Below are positions 41,817 through 50,326 of a stretch of DNA of 64,000 nt, in pieces. A program made the position numbers and the translations under genes. Every line of letters starts with the position of its first letter. The stretch's first letter is position 1. Under the pieces are notes generated by a model that did not search any database, was not told where the DNA came from, and was given only the letters and a program-made list of their open reading frames with translations. The stretch lies in the NCBI GenBank assembly GCA_036479015.1, contig JAZGFB010000047.1, forward strand, positions 1 to 64,000, written 5' to 3'. Origin of the DNA: NVTR01 sp036479015 (GTDB lineage: Bacteria > Pseudomonadota > Alphaproteobacteria > Rhodobacterales > Rhodobacteraceae).

Positions 41817-41857
41817 ATTGGCTGGATAGCCAATATATCTGTTGGCAAATAAGCCAA
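41817..41857. promoter_or_regulatory. Two tandem TTGGC/GCCAA palindromes upstream of the Dabb gene
   Basis: ATTGGCT-GGAT-AGCCAAT (41817-41834) and TTGGC-AAATAA-GCCAA (41842-41857) follow each other within 41 bases, 27 bases upstream of the start codon. Shared half-sites suggest one dimeric regulator binding twice. No regulator gene is adjacent. Confidence 0.45.
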
Positions 41858-42026
41858 ATCCAAAAGAGGGACAAGTGATGTTCCATGCCAACATCCAAAT
41901 TTAACCCCAGCATTTAATGGGCTGACACCACAGGTTTCTGACATGGATCCCCTGATCGTGTTCGCATCTGCCCACAATAAATTGGGGCAGCCCTAAGAAT
42001 GCACTAGGGGATAGTCCGGACCAATC

Positions 42027-42439
42027 TTATCTATTGGATATCACACAAGACCCGTTGGCCTTAAAATCATTAGAAAAACCCCTTGGCTTGGCGGTTACAC
42101 GCGCCCAGTTCTCAGTTTTGCTGATGGTCGTCTGAAATTAAATGCCGGGGTGCGCTGTCGCTTGGAATTCAGTACCGAACGTATGGACCAGCTAAAGCTG
42201 ATCTCTTCGTTGCGATCACGGGTAACCTTACCCTGCACAGGTTTCCCATCATTGATGGAATAGCCCAATCCGTCATGTACGATGACATTTCCGTTGGTCT
42301 CATCATATTCAATTAATATATCGGCACTAATCCAGCTGTTATTCGCTGCGTTCAGTTTGCATTCATATATTGTTGTAGCCTGCGCAATCCCGGTGGAAAG
42401 AACCAGTGCCGAACAAAATGTTCCAAAAAACTTAATCAT
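42027..42439 (-). pseudogene. Small secreted protein gene with a single-base frameshift
   Basis: The frame from the ATG at 42439 encodes a signal peptide (cleavage after STGIAQA) and a body with one cysteine (YECKLNA), and ends at a TAA at 42095-42097 after 114 codons. After FNFR (near 42130) the neighbouring frame continues as TTISKTENWARVTAKPRGFS and then NDFKANGSCV, stopping at 42027. I recall a Rhodobacteraceae secreted family of about 135 aa that ends in an AKP-G---F---GSC pattern with a second cysteine, which fits the shifted frame. One missing base therefore probably truncates this protein and removes its disulfide partner. A sequencing error is the alternative. Confidence 0.65.
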
Positions 42440-42527
42440 ATTACAATCTCTTTATAATTTTCTAAGTTTATCCATATCGCAAAAATACAACCGCGCCAGT
42501 GGCTTTAAAAAATAGATGGAATTACTC

Positions 42528-43100
42528 TTATGTGCCGGACAAACCCACCTCTGACCCCGGCATTGATGCAGTTTTCAACACATTAAAGGCGTATTGGGCA
42601 ACGGATCGAAAGCAAACCAGATCAATCTGGTCTTCACCGCTGAACCAAAACGCCGCTGGAACCTGGGCCAACCTGCTGCGCCTGATCTGGCCACGCCCAA
42701 ACCCAGCGACAGACAAATCAGCGGGCGAAAGCTTTGCCAGCACATCCCGACCGCCAACGCCGGTTAGGCTGAACACCGCCCGGGCATCAGACACATTAAC
42801 CGCTAAATGATGGCTGTTTTTTAAGGCGTCACATAGGCCAGTAGTCGCTGCCTGGGCGTCTTCATAGGGCAGCATAATCAATAGCTCATCCGGGGACATC
42901 CACGCCACAGAAAATACGTCACCTTGGGCAATCGCGCCGGTTGTGGGCACTGCCAGGCCGGTCAGCGCTTTCACACACTTGATAAGCTTTGCATCAGACA
43001 GGTCACCGCGCAACGTCACCATGCCGCGCAGACCGGCCTCTTTGACTGTCACAAAACCTTGGTATTGGGCCCCCGCCAGGGCACTAACGGCGTCAGACAT
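42528..43100 (-). CDS. soxG: Sarcosine oxidase gamma subunit
   Basis: A 190-aa SoxG-family protein, the small subunit of heterotetrameric sarcosine oxidase, which oxidises sarcosine (N-methylglycine) to glycine, hydrogen peroxide and 5,10-methylene-tetrahydrofolate. Text such as VAWMSPDELLIMLPYEDA, DARAVFSLTGVGGRDVLAKL and FWFSGEDQIDLVCFRSVAQY is typical. The ATG at 43100 overlaps the soxA stop by 8 bases. It is the last gene of soxB-ORF-soxD-soxA-soxG. Confidence 0.93.
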   Translation of the reverse strand: MSDAVSALAGAQYQGFVTVKEAGLRGMVTLRGDLSDAKLIKCVKALTGLAVPTTGAIAQGDVFSVAWMSPDELLIMLPYEDAQAATTGLCDALKNSHHLAVNVSDARAVFSLTGVGGRDVLAKLSPADLSVAGFGRGQIRRSRLAQVPAAFWFSGEDQIDLVCFRSVAQYAFNVLKTASMPGSEVGLSGT

Positions 43101-46100
43101 TTTGTTTTTCCCCCGCTTTGTCATAGAAAACCGGATCAACAATTTTGGCACATATCGGCGCACCACCATTCAGCGTTGGAAATTCTACGACCTCACCCAT
43201 GCGCTCTGGTCCGTTCTGGATCAGCCCCATGGCTATTCCCCGCTTTAGCGTCGCCGAATAATATGTCGACGTCACCCGCCCGATCACATTGGCCTGCCCA
43301 TAGGCATTTTTACCGACACCAACCGCATAGGCACCATCCGGAATGACCGAGCTGTCCAGCGTTTCCAGCCCCACCAGCTTCCAGCGATCCGGGTCCTGCA
43401 TATGCGGGCGCTGGTGGGCGCGCTTACCCATAAAGTCGGCTTTTTTCTTAGACAGGGCCCAGTTCAGCCCCAAATCTTGCGGGATCACGGTGCCATCAGT
43501 TTCATCCCCCATCATGATAAAACCCTTTTCTGCTCGCAGAACATGCAGGCATTCCGTCCCGTAAGGCATGGCGTCAAAATCGGCCCCCGCGGCCGTCAGC
43601 GCAGCCCAGAACGCCGCGCCCTGCCCGGCCGGAACCGCAATTTCATAGGAAAGCTCACCCGAGAATGAAATCCGATATACCCGGGCATCATAACCTGCAA
43701 TCTGCCCGTCCGCCCAGTGCATAAAGGGCAGCTTTTCAGCGCTTAGATCCATGCCCCCCAGGCGCTCTAACAGCTTGCGGGCATTGGGCCCAACGACCGC
43801 GAATTGGGCAAATTGTTCGGTCACATTGGCGGTGTAAACCTGCCAATCCCACCATTCGCATTGCAGCCAGTCTTCCATATGGGCGTGGATGGTGTCGGCC
43901 CCGCCGGTGGTGGTGTGGCAAAGCCAGGTGTCGTCATCAATCCGGGCCACAACACCGTCATCAATTAGAAACCCGTTTTCATTGCACATCAGCCCATAGC
44001 GGCATTTTCCAGGGGCAAGATTTCCCATCATATTGGTGTACATCATATCCAGGAATTTTCCGGCATCCGGGCCCTTAACAATGATCTTGCCCAGGGTTGA
44101 CGCGTCCAGCAGGCCCAGGTTTTTACGGGTATTAATAACTTCCCTGTTCACCGCTTCAGCAACGGTTTCACCGGACCGCTGGTAACAATAGGGCCGCCGC
44201 CACTGACCAACCGGCTCCCAATAGGCGCCATTTGCATGGTGCCAATCATGTAGCGGCGTCTTGCGTAGGGGTTGGAAACTGTCACCCCGGGCTTCCCCGG
44301 CGATGGAAGCCATGGAAATGGGCGTATAGGGCGGGCGGAACGTCGTGGTTCCAACATTGGGAATTTCACGGTTTAGTACATCAGCAAGAACCGCCAATCC
44401 ATTGATATTACTAAGCTTACCCTGATCAGTCGCCATTCCAATTGTGGTGTATCGCTTGGTGTGCTCAACACTTTCATAGCCTTCGCGGGCGGCCAGTTGC
44501 ACATCGGAAACCTTTACATCATTCTGAAAATCCAGCCACATTTTGGTGCGCTGTTTGATACCGGCACCCGCTGGCATGATCCAAACCGGGGCCATCGGCT
44601 GGGTTGGCAGGGGCTTTGCACTGGGCACTGCGCCCGGTTTTGGCGCGAAACCCGCCGCCTTTGCCGCCTGGTGACCTGCCGCATCAGCATCTTGCAATAC
44701 CGCATCCGTTAACATCGCGCCACTGGCAATTCCCGCTGTCTTTACAAAGCCTTGGCCAGATTGGTTTGTTGGCGCGCGTTCCGGATCGGGGCGGAAATGG
44801 GCTTGCTTATCATCCCAGTTCAATTTGCCACCACAATGGGACCACAGGTGCACAACTGGCGACCAGCCCCCAGACATGGCAACCCCGTCACAGGCGATGG
44901 TTTCAAGCGCACCGCCCTCCCCGGACTGATCCGAGATCACAACACCGGTAACCCGCTTGCCGCCCAATACTTTGGATATGGCTTTGCCAGCCTCTACCCG
45001 AATGCCCAGCGCACGGGCCTGATCCGCCAGCGCGCCTGTCGCCTCGGGCCGTGCATCCAGTATGGCCGGAACCTGCAACCCTGCATTTTTCAAAGCAATT
45101 GCAGTAAGATAGGCATCATCGTTATTCGTGACAACGACCGTACGATCCGCCACAGACACACCGAAATTCACCACATAATCCCGCATCGCAGAGGCCAGCA
45201 TCACCCCCGGTATGTCATTGCCCGCAAATGACAGCGGGCGTTCAATTGCGCCTGTGGCCGTGATGATTTGCTTGGCCCTGATCCGCCACAAACGGTGACG
45301 CGGGCCACCCATATCAGGGGCGTGATCGGTCAGACGTTCATAGGCCAGGGCATACCCGTGGTCATAGACCCCGGCCCCCATGCAGCGAGATCGAATGGAT
45401 ATATATTTGGACTTTTCAATGACTTGCATCGCGCTGCGGATCCACTGATCCGCCGCGACGCCATCAATTTCAGCCCCATCTACCGGGGCCCGTCCGCCCC
45501 AATGTGCGCCTTGCTCAAGCAACAGCACCGTGGCACCACTTGCACCAGCACTCAGCGCCGCCTGCAAGCCGGCGATACCGCCGCCGATAATCAACACATC
45601 AACATGGGCATAGTAATGCTCATAGGTGTCAACGTCAGCCTCTTTCGGAGCTTTTCCCAGACCGGCAGATTTTCGGATTATCGGCTCAAACAGATGTTTC
45701 CAGGCGGCGCGCGGCGCCATGAATGTCTTGTAGTAAAACCCGGCGGGCAGGAACCGGGCCACATAATTATTAATGACACCAACGTCAAAATCCAGACTGG
45801 GCCAGTGGTTTTGCGACTGGGCGGTTAGGCCGTTAAATAATTCTGTCGTTGTCGCCCGCTGGTTGGGCTCAAACTGACCCTCAACACCAACACCCATCAG
45901 CGCATTGGGTTCCTCCGCGCCGCTGGCAACCACACCGCGCGGTCGGTGGTATTTGAACGAGCGGCCCATCAGCATCTGATCATTGGCCAACAGGGCCGAG
46001 GCCAGGGTATCACCCTGACACCCCCTTAACACCTTGCCATTAAATGAAAATTCAACGGGTTTGGCCCGATCAATCAGACGCCCACCACCGACAATACGCG

Positions 46101-46107
46101 CGCTCAT
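43093..46107 (-). CDS. soxA: Sarcosine oxidase alpha subunit
   Basis: A 1004-aa large subunit. The N-terminal part resembles a 2Fe-2S-type ferredoxin fold without cluster ligands, then comes an NAD-binding FAD/NAD domain with LIIGGGIAGLQAALSAG (near residue 173), and the C-terminal 400 residues form an aminomethyltransferase (GcvT-like) domain that binds tetrahydrofolate and captures the methylene group. Length agrees with heterotetrameric SoxA (about 1000 aa). It overlaps soxD and soxG by 4 and 8 bases. Do not confuse with the sulfur-oxidation cytochrome SoxA at 63 kb. Confidence 0.95.
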   Translation of the reverse strand: MSARIVGGGRLIDRAKPVEFSFNGKVLRGCQGDTLASALLANDQMLMGRSFKYHRPRGVVASGAEEPNALMGVGVEGQFEPNQRATTTELFNGLTAQSQNHWPSLDFDVGVINNYVARFLPAGFYYKTFMAPRAAWKHLFEPIIRKSAGLGKAPKEADVDTYEHYYAHVDVLIIGGGIAGLQAALSAGASGATVLLLEQGAHWGGRAPVDGAEIDGVAADQWIRSAMQVIEKSKYISIRSRCMGAGVYDHGYALAYERLTDHAPDMGGPRHRLWRIRAKQIITATGAIERPLSFAGNDIPGVMLASAMRDYVVNFGVSVADRTVVVTNNDDAYLTAIALKNAGLQVPAILDARPEATGALADQARALGIRVEAGKAISKVLGGKRVTGVVISDQSGEGGALETIACDGVAMSGGWSPVVHLWSHCGGKLNWDDKQAHFRPDPERAPTNQSGQGFVKTAGIASGAMLTDAVLQDADAAGHQAAKAAGFAPKPGAVPSAKPLPTQPMAPVWIMPAGAGIKQRTKMWLDFQNDVKVSDVQLAAREGYESVEHTKRYTTIGMATDQGKLSNINGLAVLADVLNREIPNVGTTTFRPPYTPISMASIAGEARGDSFQPLRKTPLHDWHHANGAYWEPVGQWRRPYCYQRSGETVAEAVNREVINTRKNLGLLDASTLGKIIVKGPDAGKFLDMMYTNMMGNLAPGKCRYGLMCNENGFLIDDGVVARIDDDTWLCHTTTGGADTIHAHMEDWLQCEWWDWQVYTANVTEQFAQFAVVGPNARKLLERLGGMDLSAEKLPFMHWADGQIAGYDARVYRISFSGELSYEIAVPAGQGAAFWAALTAAGADFDAMPYGTECLHVLRAEKGFIMMGDETDGTVIPQDLGLNWALSKKKADFMGKRAHQRPHMQDPDRWKLVGLETLDSSVIPDGAYAVGVGKNAYGQANVIGRVTSTYYSATLKRGIAMGLIQNGPERMGEVVEFPTLNGGAPICAKIVDPVFYDKAGEKQNV

Positions 46108-46427
46108 GTCCAGCCTTGCCAGTTCGGGCGCTTGTTTTTAATCGCGGTTTCAAGCAATTTTGGCGGCTGTAGGGTTTGCGCTGGGTAGGTGCCAAACACT
46201 TCCAGCGTCACCGTGTCACGGGCCGCAATAAACCACTTACCGCAGCCATACACATGCCTCCAGCGCTCAAAATGAACACCCATGGGGTTTTCCCGGTTGA
46301 ACAGATAATCTTCAAAATCCTGATCACCCGTACCAATGCTGGCCCGTTTCAAATGGGCCTGCCCACCACCCGACAAATCGGTTTCGTCAGCAATGACGCC
46401 ACAATAGGGGCATTTCAAACAAAGCAT
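46104..46427 (-). CDS. soxD: Sarcosine oxidase delta subunit
   Basis: A 107-aa zinc-binding subunit. The N-terminus MLCLKCPYCG carries three clustered cysteines, and YGCGKWF supplies another, as in other SoxD proteins; FNRENPMGVHFERWRHVYGC is the conserved core. The start at 46427 gives the family's usual length; an upstream codon would add 17 unrelated residues. It is 54 bases after the small membrane-protein gene and overlaps soxA by 4 bases. Confidence 0.94.
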   Translation of the reverse strand: MLCLKCPYCGVIADETDLSGGGQAHLKRASIGTGDQDFEDYLFNRENPMGVHFERWRHVYGCGKWFIAARDTVTLEVFGTYPAQTLQPPKLLETAIKNKRPNWQGWT

Positions 46428-46481
46428 GGCAGCAACCCATCTGAATTGCGCATCAGCTTTGCACCGCCTAAAGGCCAAGGC

Positions 46482-46631
46482 CTAGCCGCTGTGAGCGGCA
46501 GCCTTGGCGCGTGATTTGGGACGATCAGCGCGGGGTAAGTCGGGCGCATCTTGCGCAGCTGTTCTGAACACAAGAACAACCCCTGCAACAAGTACAATAA
46601 TCGCGCCGATAATAATCCAGTCTGAAGCCAT
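46482..46631 (-). CDS. Small single-pass membrane protein inside the sarcosine oxidase operon
   Basis: A 49-aa protein starting at an ATG with AAAGGAGC 8 bases upstream, a stronger ribosome-binding site than its neighbours. Residues 5-22 (WIIIGAIIVLVAGVVLVF) form one membrane helix, followed by a basic tail (PRADRPKSRAKAAAHSG). It lies between soxB and soxD, where these genes are usually nearly contiguous. No named family recognised. It might anchor the oxidase at the membrane, but this is speculation. Confidence 0.7.
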   Translation of the reverse strand: MASDWIIIGAIIVLVAGVVLVFRTAAQDAPDLPRADRPKSRAKAAAHSG

Positions 46632-46944
46632 GATAATTGCTCCTTTACAATGTTCGCTTTGGCTACCAGAGCTTGTGGGCCAAAAGCAAAACCTCCCAAG
46701 GGAATGTGGGTTTTCCGGCCAAATCCTGCCCAACACAGGTGGATTGTTGCCGAGAAAGAAACAAGCGGGGCAAAACCTGTTGCACATGGGTTACGCTGGC
46801 CCAGTTGTCTGGTTGCGCCTGACGATATCACCCTGCCGAAAGCCTCACCGAGTCGGGCCTGCCACTGGCGACTACCTGACACACCAGCATAACGCTGCGC
46901 GCCCATCAAAGGAGCCATTCCATCATGTTTGATACAGTAATCCA
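46632..46944. other. 313-base non-coding gap inside the sarcosine oxidase operon
   Basis: Between soxB and the small membrane-protein gene on the minus strand. A long minus frame starting at the soxB stop (46945) runs through it, but its codon use is unlike coding sequence here and it would overlap two better genes. I see no riboswitch consensus (glycine, cobalamin, THF) that I can match. It may contain an internal promoter or structured RNA. Confidence 0.5.
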
Positions 46945-48192
46945 TTAGTGCGCCACCCCGGCTGCTACGCTTTCATCAATGAACCGGCCTTCGCGGAAAC
47001 GATCCAGACCAAACGCTTGGGCCAATGGCCCGGGCTCACCTTTCGCCACCAACTCAGCCATGGCCCAGCCGGAACCGGGAATTGATTTAAAGCCACCTGT
47101 GCCCCAGCCACAGTCAAAGAAACAATTACCAAGCGGAGTTTTGGAAATGATCGGCGACCGATCCCCCGTCATATCAACAATCCCGCCCCATTGGCGCAGC
47201 ATTTTCAGCCGCGATATCATCGGAAACGTTTCCACAAGCGCGCGCACGGTTTCTTCAATATGGTGAAAACTGCCGCGCTGTGTATAGCTGTTAAATCCGT
47301 CTGCACCGCCACCGATCACCATTTCGCCTTTGTCTGACTGGCTGACATAGCCGTGCACCGTATTGGCCATCACCACCACATCCATGCAGGGCTTGATCGG
47401 TTCAGACACCAGCGCCTGCAATGATACGCTTTCCATCGGCAACCGGAACCCGGCCATTTGCGCCAGCTGGCCTGAATGTCCGGCAACAACCACCGCAAGC
47501 TTATTGCAATTGATGCGGCCCTTGCTGGTCTGCACGCCAGTGACATTGCCCTTAGCACGATGAATGGCTGTGACCTCCGTGCGCTGCAAAATATGCATGC
47601 CCATATCAGAGCACGCCCGCGCATAGCCCCAGGCCACCGCATCATGGCGCGCTGTGCCACCGCGTGCCTGCCATAACGCCCCCAGCACCGGGTAACGGGG
47701 CCCATCCAGCGCAATGATCGGCACCAGCTTTTTAACCCGCTCAGGCGTGATAAATTCGGTTGTCACCCCTTGCAGGTTATTGGCATAAACCGTGCGCTGA
47801 AACCCCCGCACTTCGTGATGGGTCTGGGCCAGCATCAGCACACCCCGGGGGGAAAACATGATATTATAGTTCAGATCCTGTGACAGTGTTTCATACAGAC
47901 TGCGGGCTTTTTCATAGATCGCAGCAGATGGGTCCTGCAGGTAATTGGATCTGATAATGGTGGTATTGCGCCCAGTATTGCCGCCGCCCAGCCAACCCTT
48001 TTCGATGATAGCGACGTTTTTGACGCCGTGGTTCTTGCCCAAATAATAGGCCGTCGCCAAGCCATGGCCACCGGCACCAATGATTACCACATCATAGTGC
48101 TTTTTTGGTTCCGGTGCCGCCCAGGCCCGTTCCCAGCCGGTGTGATACCGGGCTGCTTCACGGGCAATGGCAAAGGCTGAATAGCGTCGCAT
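46945..48192 (-). CDS. soxB: Sarcosine oxidase beta subunit
   Basis: A 415-aa flavoprotein subunit that carries the substrate-oxidising FAD and covalent FMN. The dinucleotide-binding motif VVIIGAGGHGLATAYYLGKN is at residues 35-54; further family text includes ERAWAAPEPKKHYDV upstream and VSQSDKGEMVIGGGADGFN, CGWGTGGFKSIPGSGWAMAE in the C-terminal third. It is the first gene of the operon; the 150-base gap to the divergent ccmI gene should hold the promoter. Distinct from the sulfur-oxidation SoxB at 61-63 kb. Confidence 0.95.
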   Translation of the reverse strand: MRRYSAFAIAREAARYHTGWERAWAAPEPKKHYDVVIIGAGGHGLATAYYLGKNHGVKNVAIIEKGWLGGGNTGRNTTIIRSNYLQDPSAAIYEKARSLYETLSQDLNYNIMFSPRGVLMLAQTHHEVRGFQRTVYANNLQGVTTEFITPERVKKLVPIIALDGPRYPVLGALWQARGGTARHDAVAWGYARACSDMGMHILQRTEVTAIHRAKGNVTGVQTSKGRINCNKLAVVVAGHSGQLAQMAGFRLPMESVSLQALVSEPIKPCMDVVVMANTVHGYVSQSDKGEMVIGGGADGFNSYTQRGSFHHIEETVRALVETFPMISRLKMLRQWGGIVDMTGDRSPIISKTPLGNCFFDCGWGTGGFKSIPGSGWAMAELVAKGEPGPLAQAFGLDRFREGRFIDESVAAGVAH

Positions 48193-48386
48193 GTGTCGTA
48201 CCTGTCATTTTCCTGGGTAGGGCCGTATTTAACACATCTAAAGTATGGCACAAAAGGCCGCATGGCCCAGGCGACATTTGACAGATTTTTCACGACATCA
48301 CCCCTGCGCGAGAATGACGCGGAAACAGCTGTTAGGGGTTTTGATTGGTACCTCTCATAGCTACACTATACTGCAGGAGAAATATG

Positions 48387-49592
48387 ATGGATTTTTGGCT
48401 GATTTCAGTGGCAATTGCCGGGTTGGTAGCGGTGTCTCTAGCGTGGGCTGCACTTGCACGCCGGGATGGTTCAGCAGGCGCTGGCACCGACGTCCAAGTA
48501 TACCGGGACCAGCTAAGCGATGTTGACCGGGACTTTACCCGCGGCGTCCTAAACAAAGATGAAGCCGGGCGTTTGCGCCTGGAAGTGTCTCGGCGTCTGT
48601 TGGAAGCGGATCTGATAAATCAAAACAAACAAAGTCAAAACGCCGCCCCAAGCCCCATATTGGCACTGATATTGGTGCTTGCGGTCAGTGGCGGGGCATT
48701 TGGGCTTTACCTGCAACTGGGCAGCATCGGAACGCGGGACCTGCCGCTACAAACTCGAATTGCTATGGCAGAGGATACCAGACTAAACCGCATAACTCAG
48801 TCCGAGGCCGAAAGCAGACTGCCCCCCCCTGACACCAATGTGGCCGATCCGGCGCATCTGGACTTGATGCAAAAATTGCGCACGGCGCTGGAAACCCGGC
48901 CAGACGATCTGCAGGGCCACATCCTTTTGGCTGGCAACGAAGCCGGGTTGGGCAATTTTGGTGCAGCACATAAAGCACAACGCCGGGTGCTGGACCTAAA
49001 AGGCGACGACGCTGTGGCAAATGATTTTGCCAATTACGCCGACCTGTTGGCGCTGGCAGCCAATGGCTATATTTCGCCCCAGGCCGAGTCCGCTATTTTG
49101 CAAACCCTGACCATGGACCCAAATAATGGCTCTGGCCGGTATTATCTGGGGTTGATGCAAGCGCAGATCGGGCGGCCCGATCTGGCGTTATCTATCTGGA
49201 GCAAACTGCTGCAAGACAGCTTGCCCAATGCCCCTTGGGTGCCACCAATCCGGGCCCAGATAGAATTCACTGCCGCTGAAGCAGGGGTGCGTTATGAACT
49301 GGCCCCATTGGCACCCGGCCCTGACGCTGAAGCAGTGTCAGCAGCCCAAGACATGAGCGCCCAGGATCGCGATGCGATGATCCGTGGCATGGTTGAACAA
49401 CTGTCAGCCCGGCTGGCCGACGAAGGCGGCAGCGCTCAGGAGTGGGCGCGCCTGATCGGCGCATTAGGCGTGCTAGGTGATACCGAAAGAGCCCGCGCAA
49501 TCTGGGGCGAGGCACAAAATGTTTTCGCGGCGGCCCCCCAAGATCTTGCGGCAATTCGACGGGCCGCAATCCAGGCCGGTATCGCCCAATGA
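48387..49592 (+). CDS. ccmI: Cytochrome c biogenesis protein CcmI
   Basis: A 401-aa apocytochrome c chaperone. It has two membrane helices (about residues 2-20 and 86-106, ILALILVLAVSGGAFGLYLQ) with a cytoplasmic loop between (YRDQLSDVDRDFTRGVLNKD), and a periplasmic TPR-rich C-terminal half (PDDLQGHILLAGNEAGLGNF). The System I loop text YRDQL-E---D---G is diagnostic. Of two adjacent ATGs I prefer 48387, 7 bases after AGGAG. It overlaps ruvX by 4 bases. Cytochrome c maturation supports the sox cytochromes in this window, though other ccm genes are elsewhere. Confidence 0.93.
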   Translation: MDFWLISVAIAGLVAVSLAWAALARRDGSAGAGTDVQVYRDQLSDVDRDFTRGVLNKDEAGRLRLEVSRRLLEADLINQNKQSQNAAPSPILALILVLAVSGGAFGLYLQLGSIGTRDLPLQTRIAMAEDTRLNRITQSEAESRLPPPDTNVADPAHLDLMQKLRTALETRPDDLQGHILLAGNEAGLGNFGAAHKAQRRVLDLKGDDAVANDFANYADLLALAANGYISPQAESAILQTLTMDPNNGSGRYYLGLMQAQIGRPDLALSIWSKLLQDSLPNAPWVPPIRAQIEFTAAEAGVRYELAPLAPGPDAEAVSAAQDMSAQDRDAMIRGMVEQLSARLADEGGSAQEWARLIGALGVLGDTERARAIWGEAQNVFAAAPQDLAAIRRAAIQAGIAQ

Positions 49593-50065
49593 TCTACACG
49601 GACATCACCGGTTTTGCTGTGGCGCTGCCACCGATGGTTGCAATCTGTGGCCTGGATCTAGGTGAAAAAACCATCGGAGTGGCGGTATCGGACAGTTTCC
49701 GCCATGTGGCGACACCACTTGACACGATCCGGCGCAAAAAATTTGGGCTCGACGCTCAGGCGCTGCTCGACATCACGTCGGCCCGCCAAATTGGCGGTAT
49801 CATCCTTGGCCTGCCCCTGAATATGGACGGCAGCGAAGGACCGCGCTGCCAATCCACCCGCGCCTTTGCCCGCAACCTGTCACGCCTGACCGATATGCCG
49901 ATCGGGTTCTGGGATGAAAGACTGTCCACTGTTGCTGCCGAACGGGCCTTGCTTGAGGCAGATACGTCACGAAAACGTCGCTCTCAGGTGATCGATCACG
50001 TGGCTGCCGGGTTTATCCTGCAGGGCGCGCTGGATCGGCTGGCGCACCTAAAGGACGCGACATGA
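49589..50065 (+). CDS. ruvX: Putative pre-16S rRNA nuclease / Holliday-junction resolvase-like YqgF
   Basis: A 158-aa RNase H-fold nuclease. The N-terminal acidic motif GLDLGEKTIGVAVSD, the GLPLNMDGSEGPRCQ stretch and DERLSTVAAERALLEADTSR are diagnostic of YqgF/RuvX, which processes the 5' end of 16S rRNA. The start overlaps ccmI by 4 bases; an internal ATG 16 codons later also precedes the conserved domain. It overlaps the DUF1289 gene by 4 bases. Confidence 0.94.
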   Translation: MIYTDITGFAVALPPMVAICGLDLGEKTIGVAVSDSFRHVATPLDTIRRKKFGLDAQALLDITSARQIGGIILGLPLNMDGSEGPRCQSTRAFARNLSRLTDMPIGFWDERLSTVAAERALLEADTSRKRRSQVIDHVAAGFILQGALDRLAHLKDAT

Positions 50066-50304
50066 ACGACGCCATCTGGAAACGCGATGAGCTTGACAGC
50101 CCCTGCATAAACATTTGCGTCATCCACCCAAAGGCACGCATCTGTATTGGCTGTTTTCGCACTGGCGACGAAATTGCGCGCTGGTCAGCAATGACACCGG
50201 AGCAGCGCCAGGAACTGAAAGCCGAACTGCCACAGCGCGAACCGCAATTGGCCACCAAGCGGCGCGGCCGGGCCAAACGGCTGGCTGATCCACCCAAATT
50301 ATAG
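50062..50304 (+). CDS. DUF1289 protein
   Basis: An 80-aa protein with the DUF1289 pattern: SPCINICVIHPKARICIGCF (four cysteines, spaced C-x3-C and C-x2-C), then TGDEIARWSAMTPEQRQ. The cysteines suggest zinc or iron-sulfur binding. Function unknown. It shares the ccmI-ruvX transcript and overlaps ruvX by 4 bases. Confidence 0.92.
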   Translation: MNDAIWKRDELDSPCINICVIHPKARICIGCFRTGDEIARWSAMTPEQRQELKAELPQREPQLATKRRGRAKRLADPPKL

Positions 50305-50326
50305 GGCACCGCCAGAATAACGGTCG

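Noticed and set aside
41732..41977. 81-codon minus-strand frame upstream of the Dabb gene
   Set aside because: It overlaps the Dabb start in another frame and runs through the tandem palindromes; no family resemblance.
46632..46944. Glycine, cobalamin or tetrahydrofolate riboswitch in the sarcosine oxidase operon
   Set aside because: I compared the minus strand with remembered consensus segments and found no convincing match; structure software would be needed to exclude weaker candidates.
46415..46945. 176-codon minus-strand frame starting at the soxB stop
   Set aside because: It would overlap the small membrane-protein gene and the soxD start; codon use is unlike neighbours and no family text is visible, despite the inviting TAATG junction.
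42528..48192. Reading the sarcosine oxidase genes as sulfur-oxidation sox genes
   Set aside because: The names coincide, but domain content (GcvT-like and FAD domains, zinc subunit) is that of sarcosine oxidase. The thiosulfate system is at 57-64 kb.
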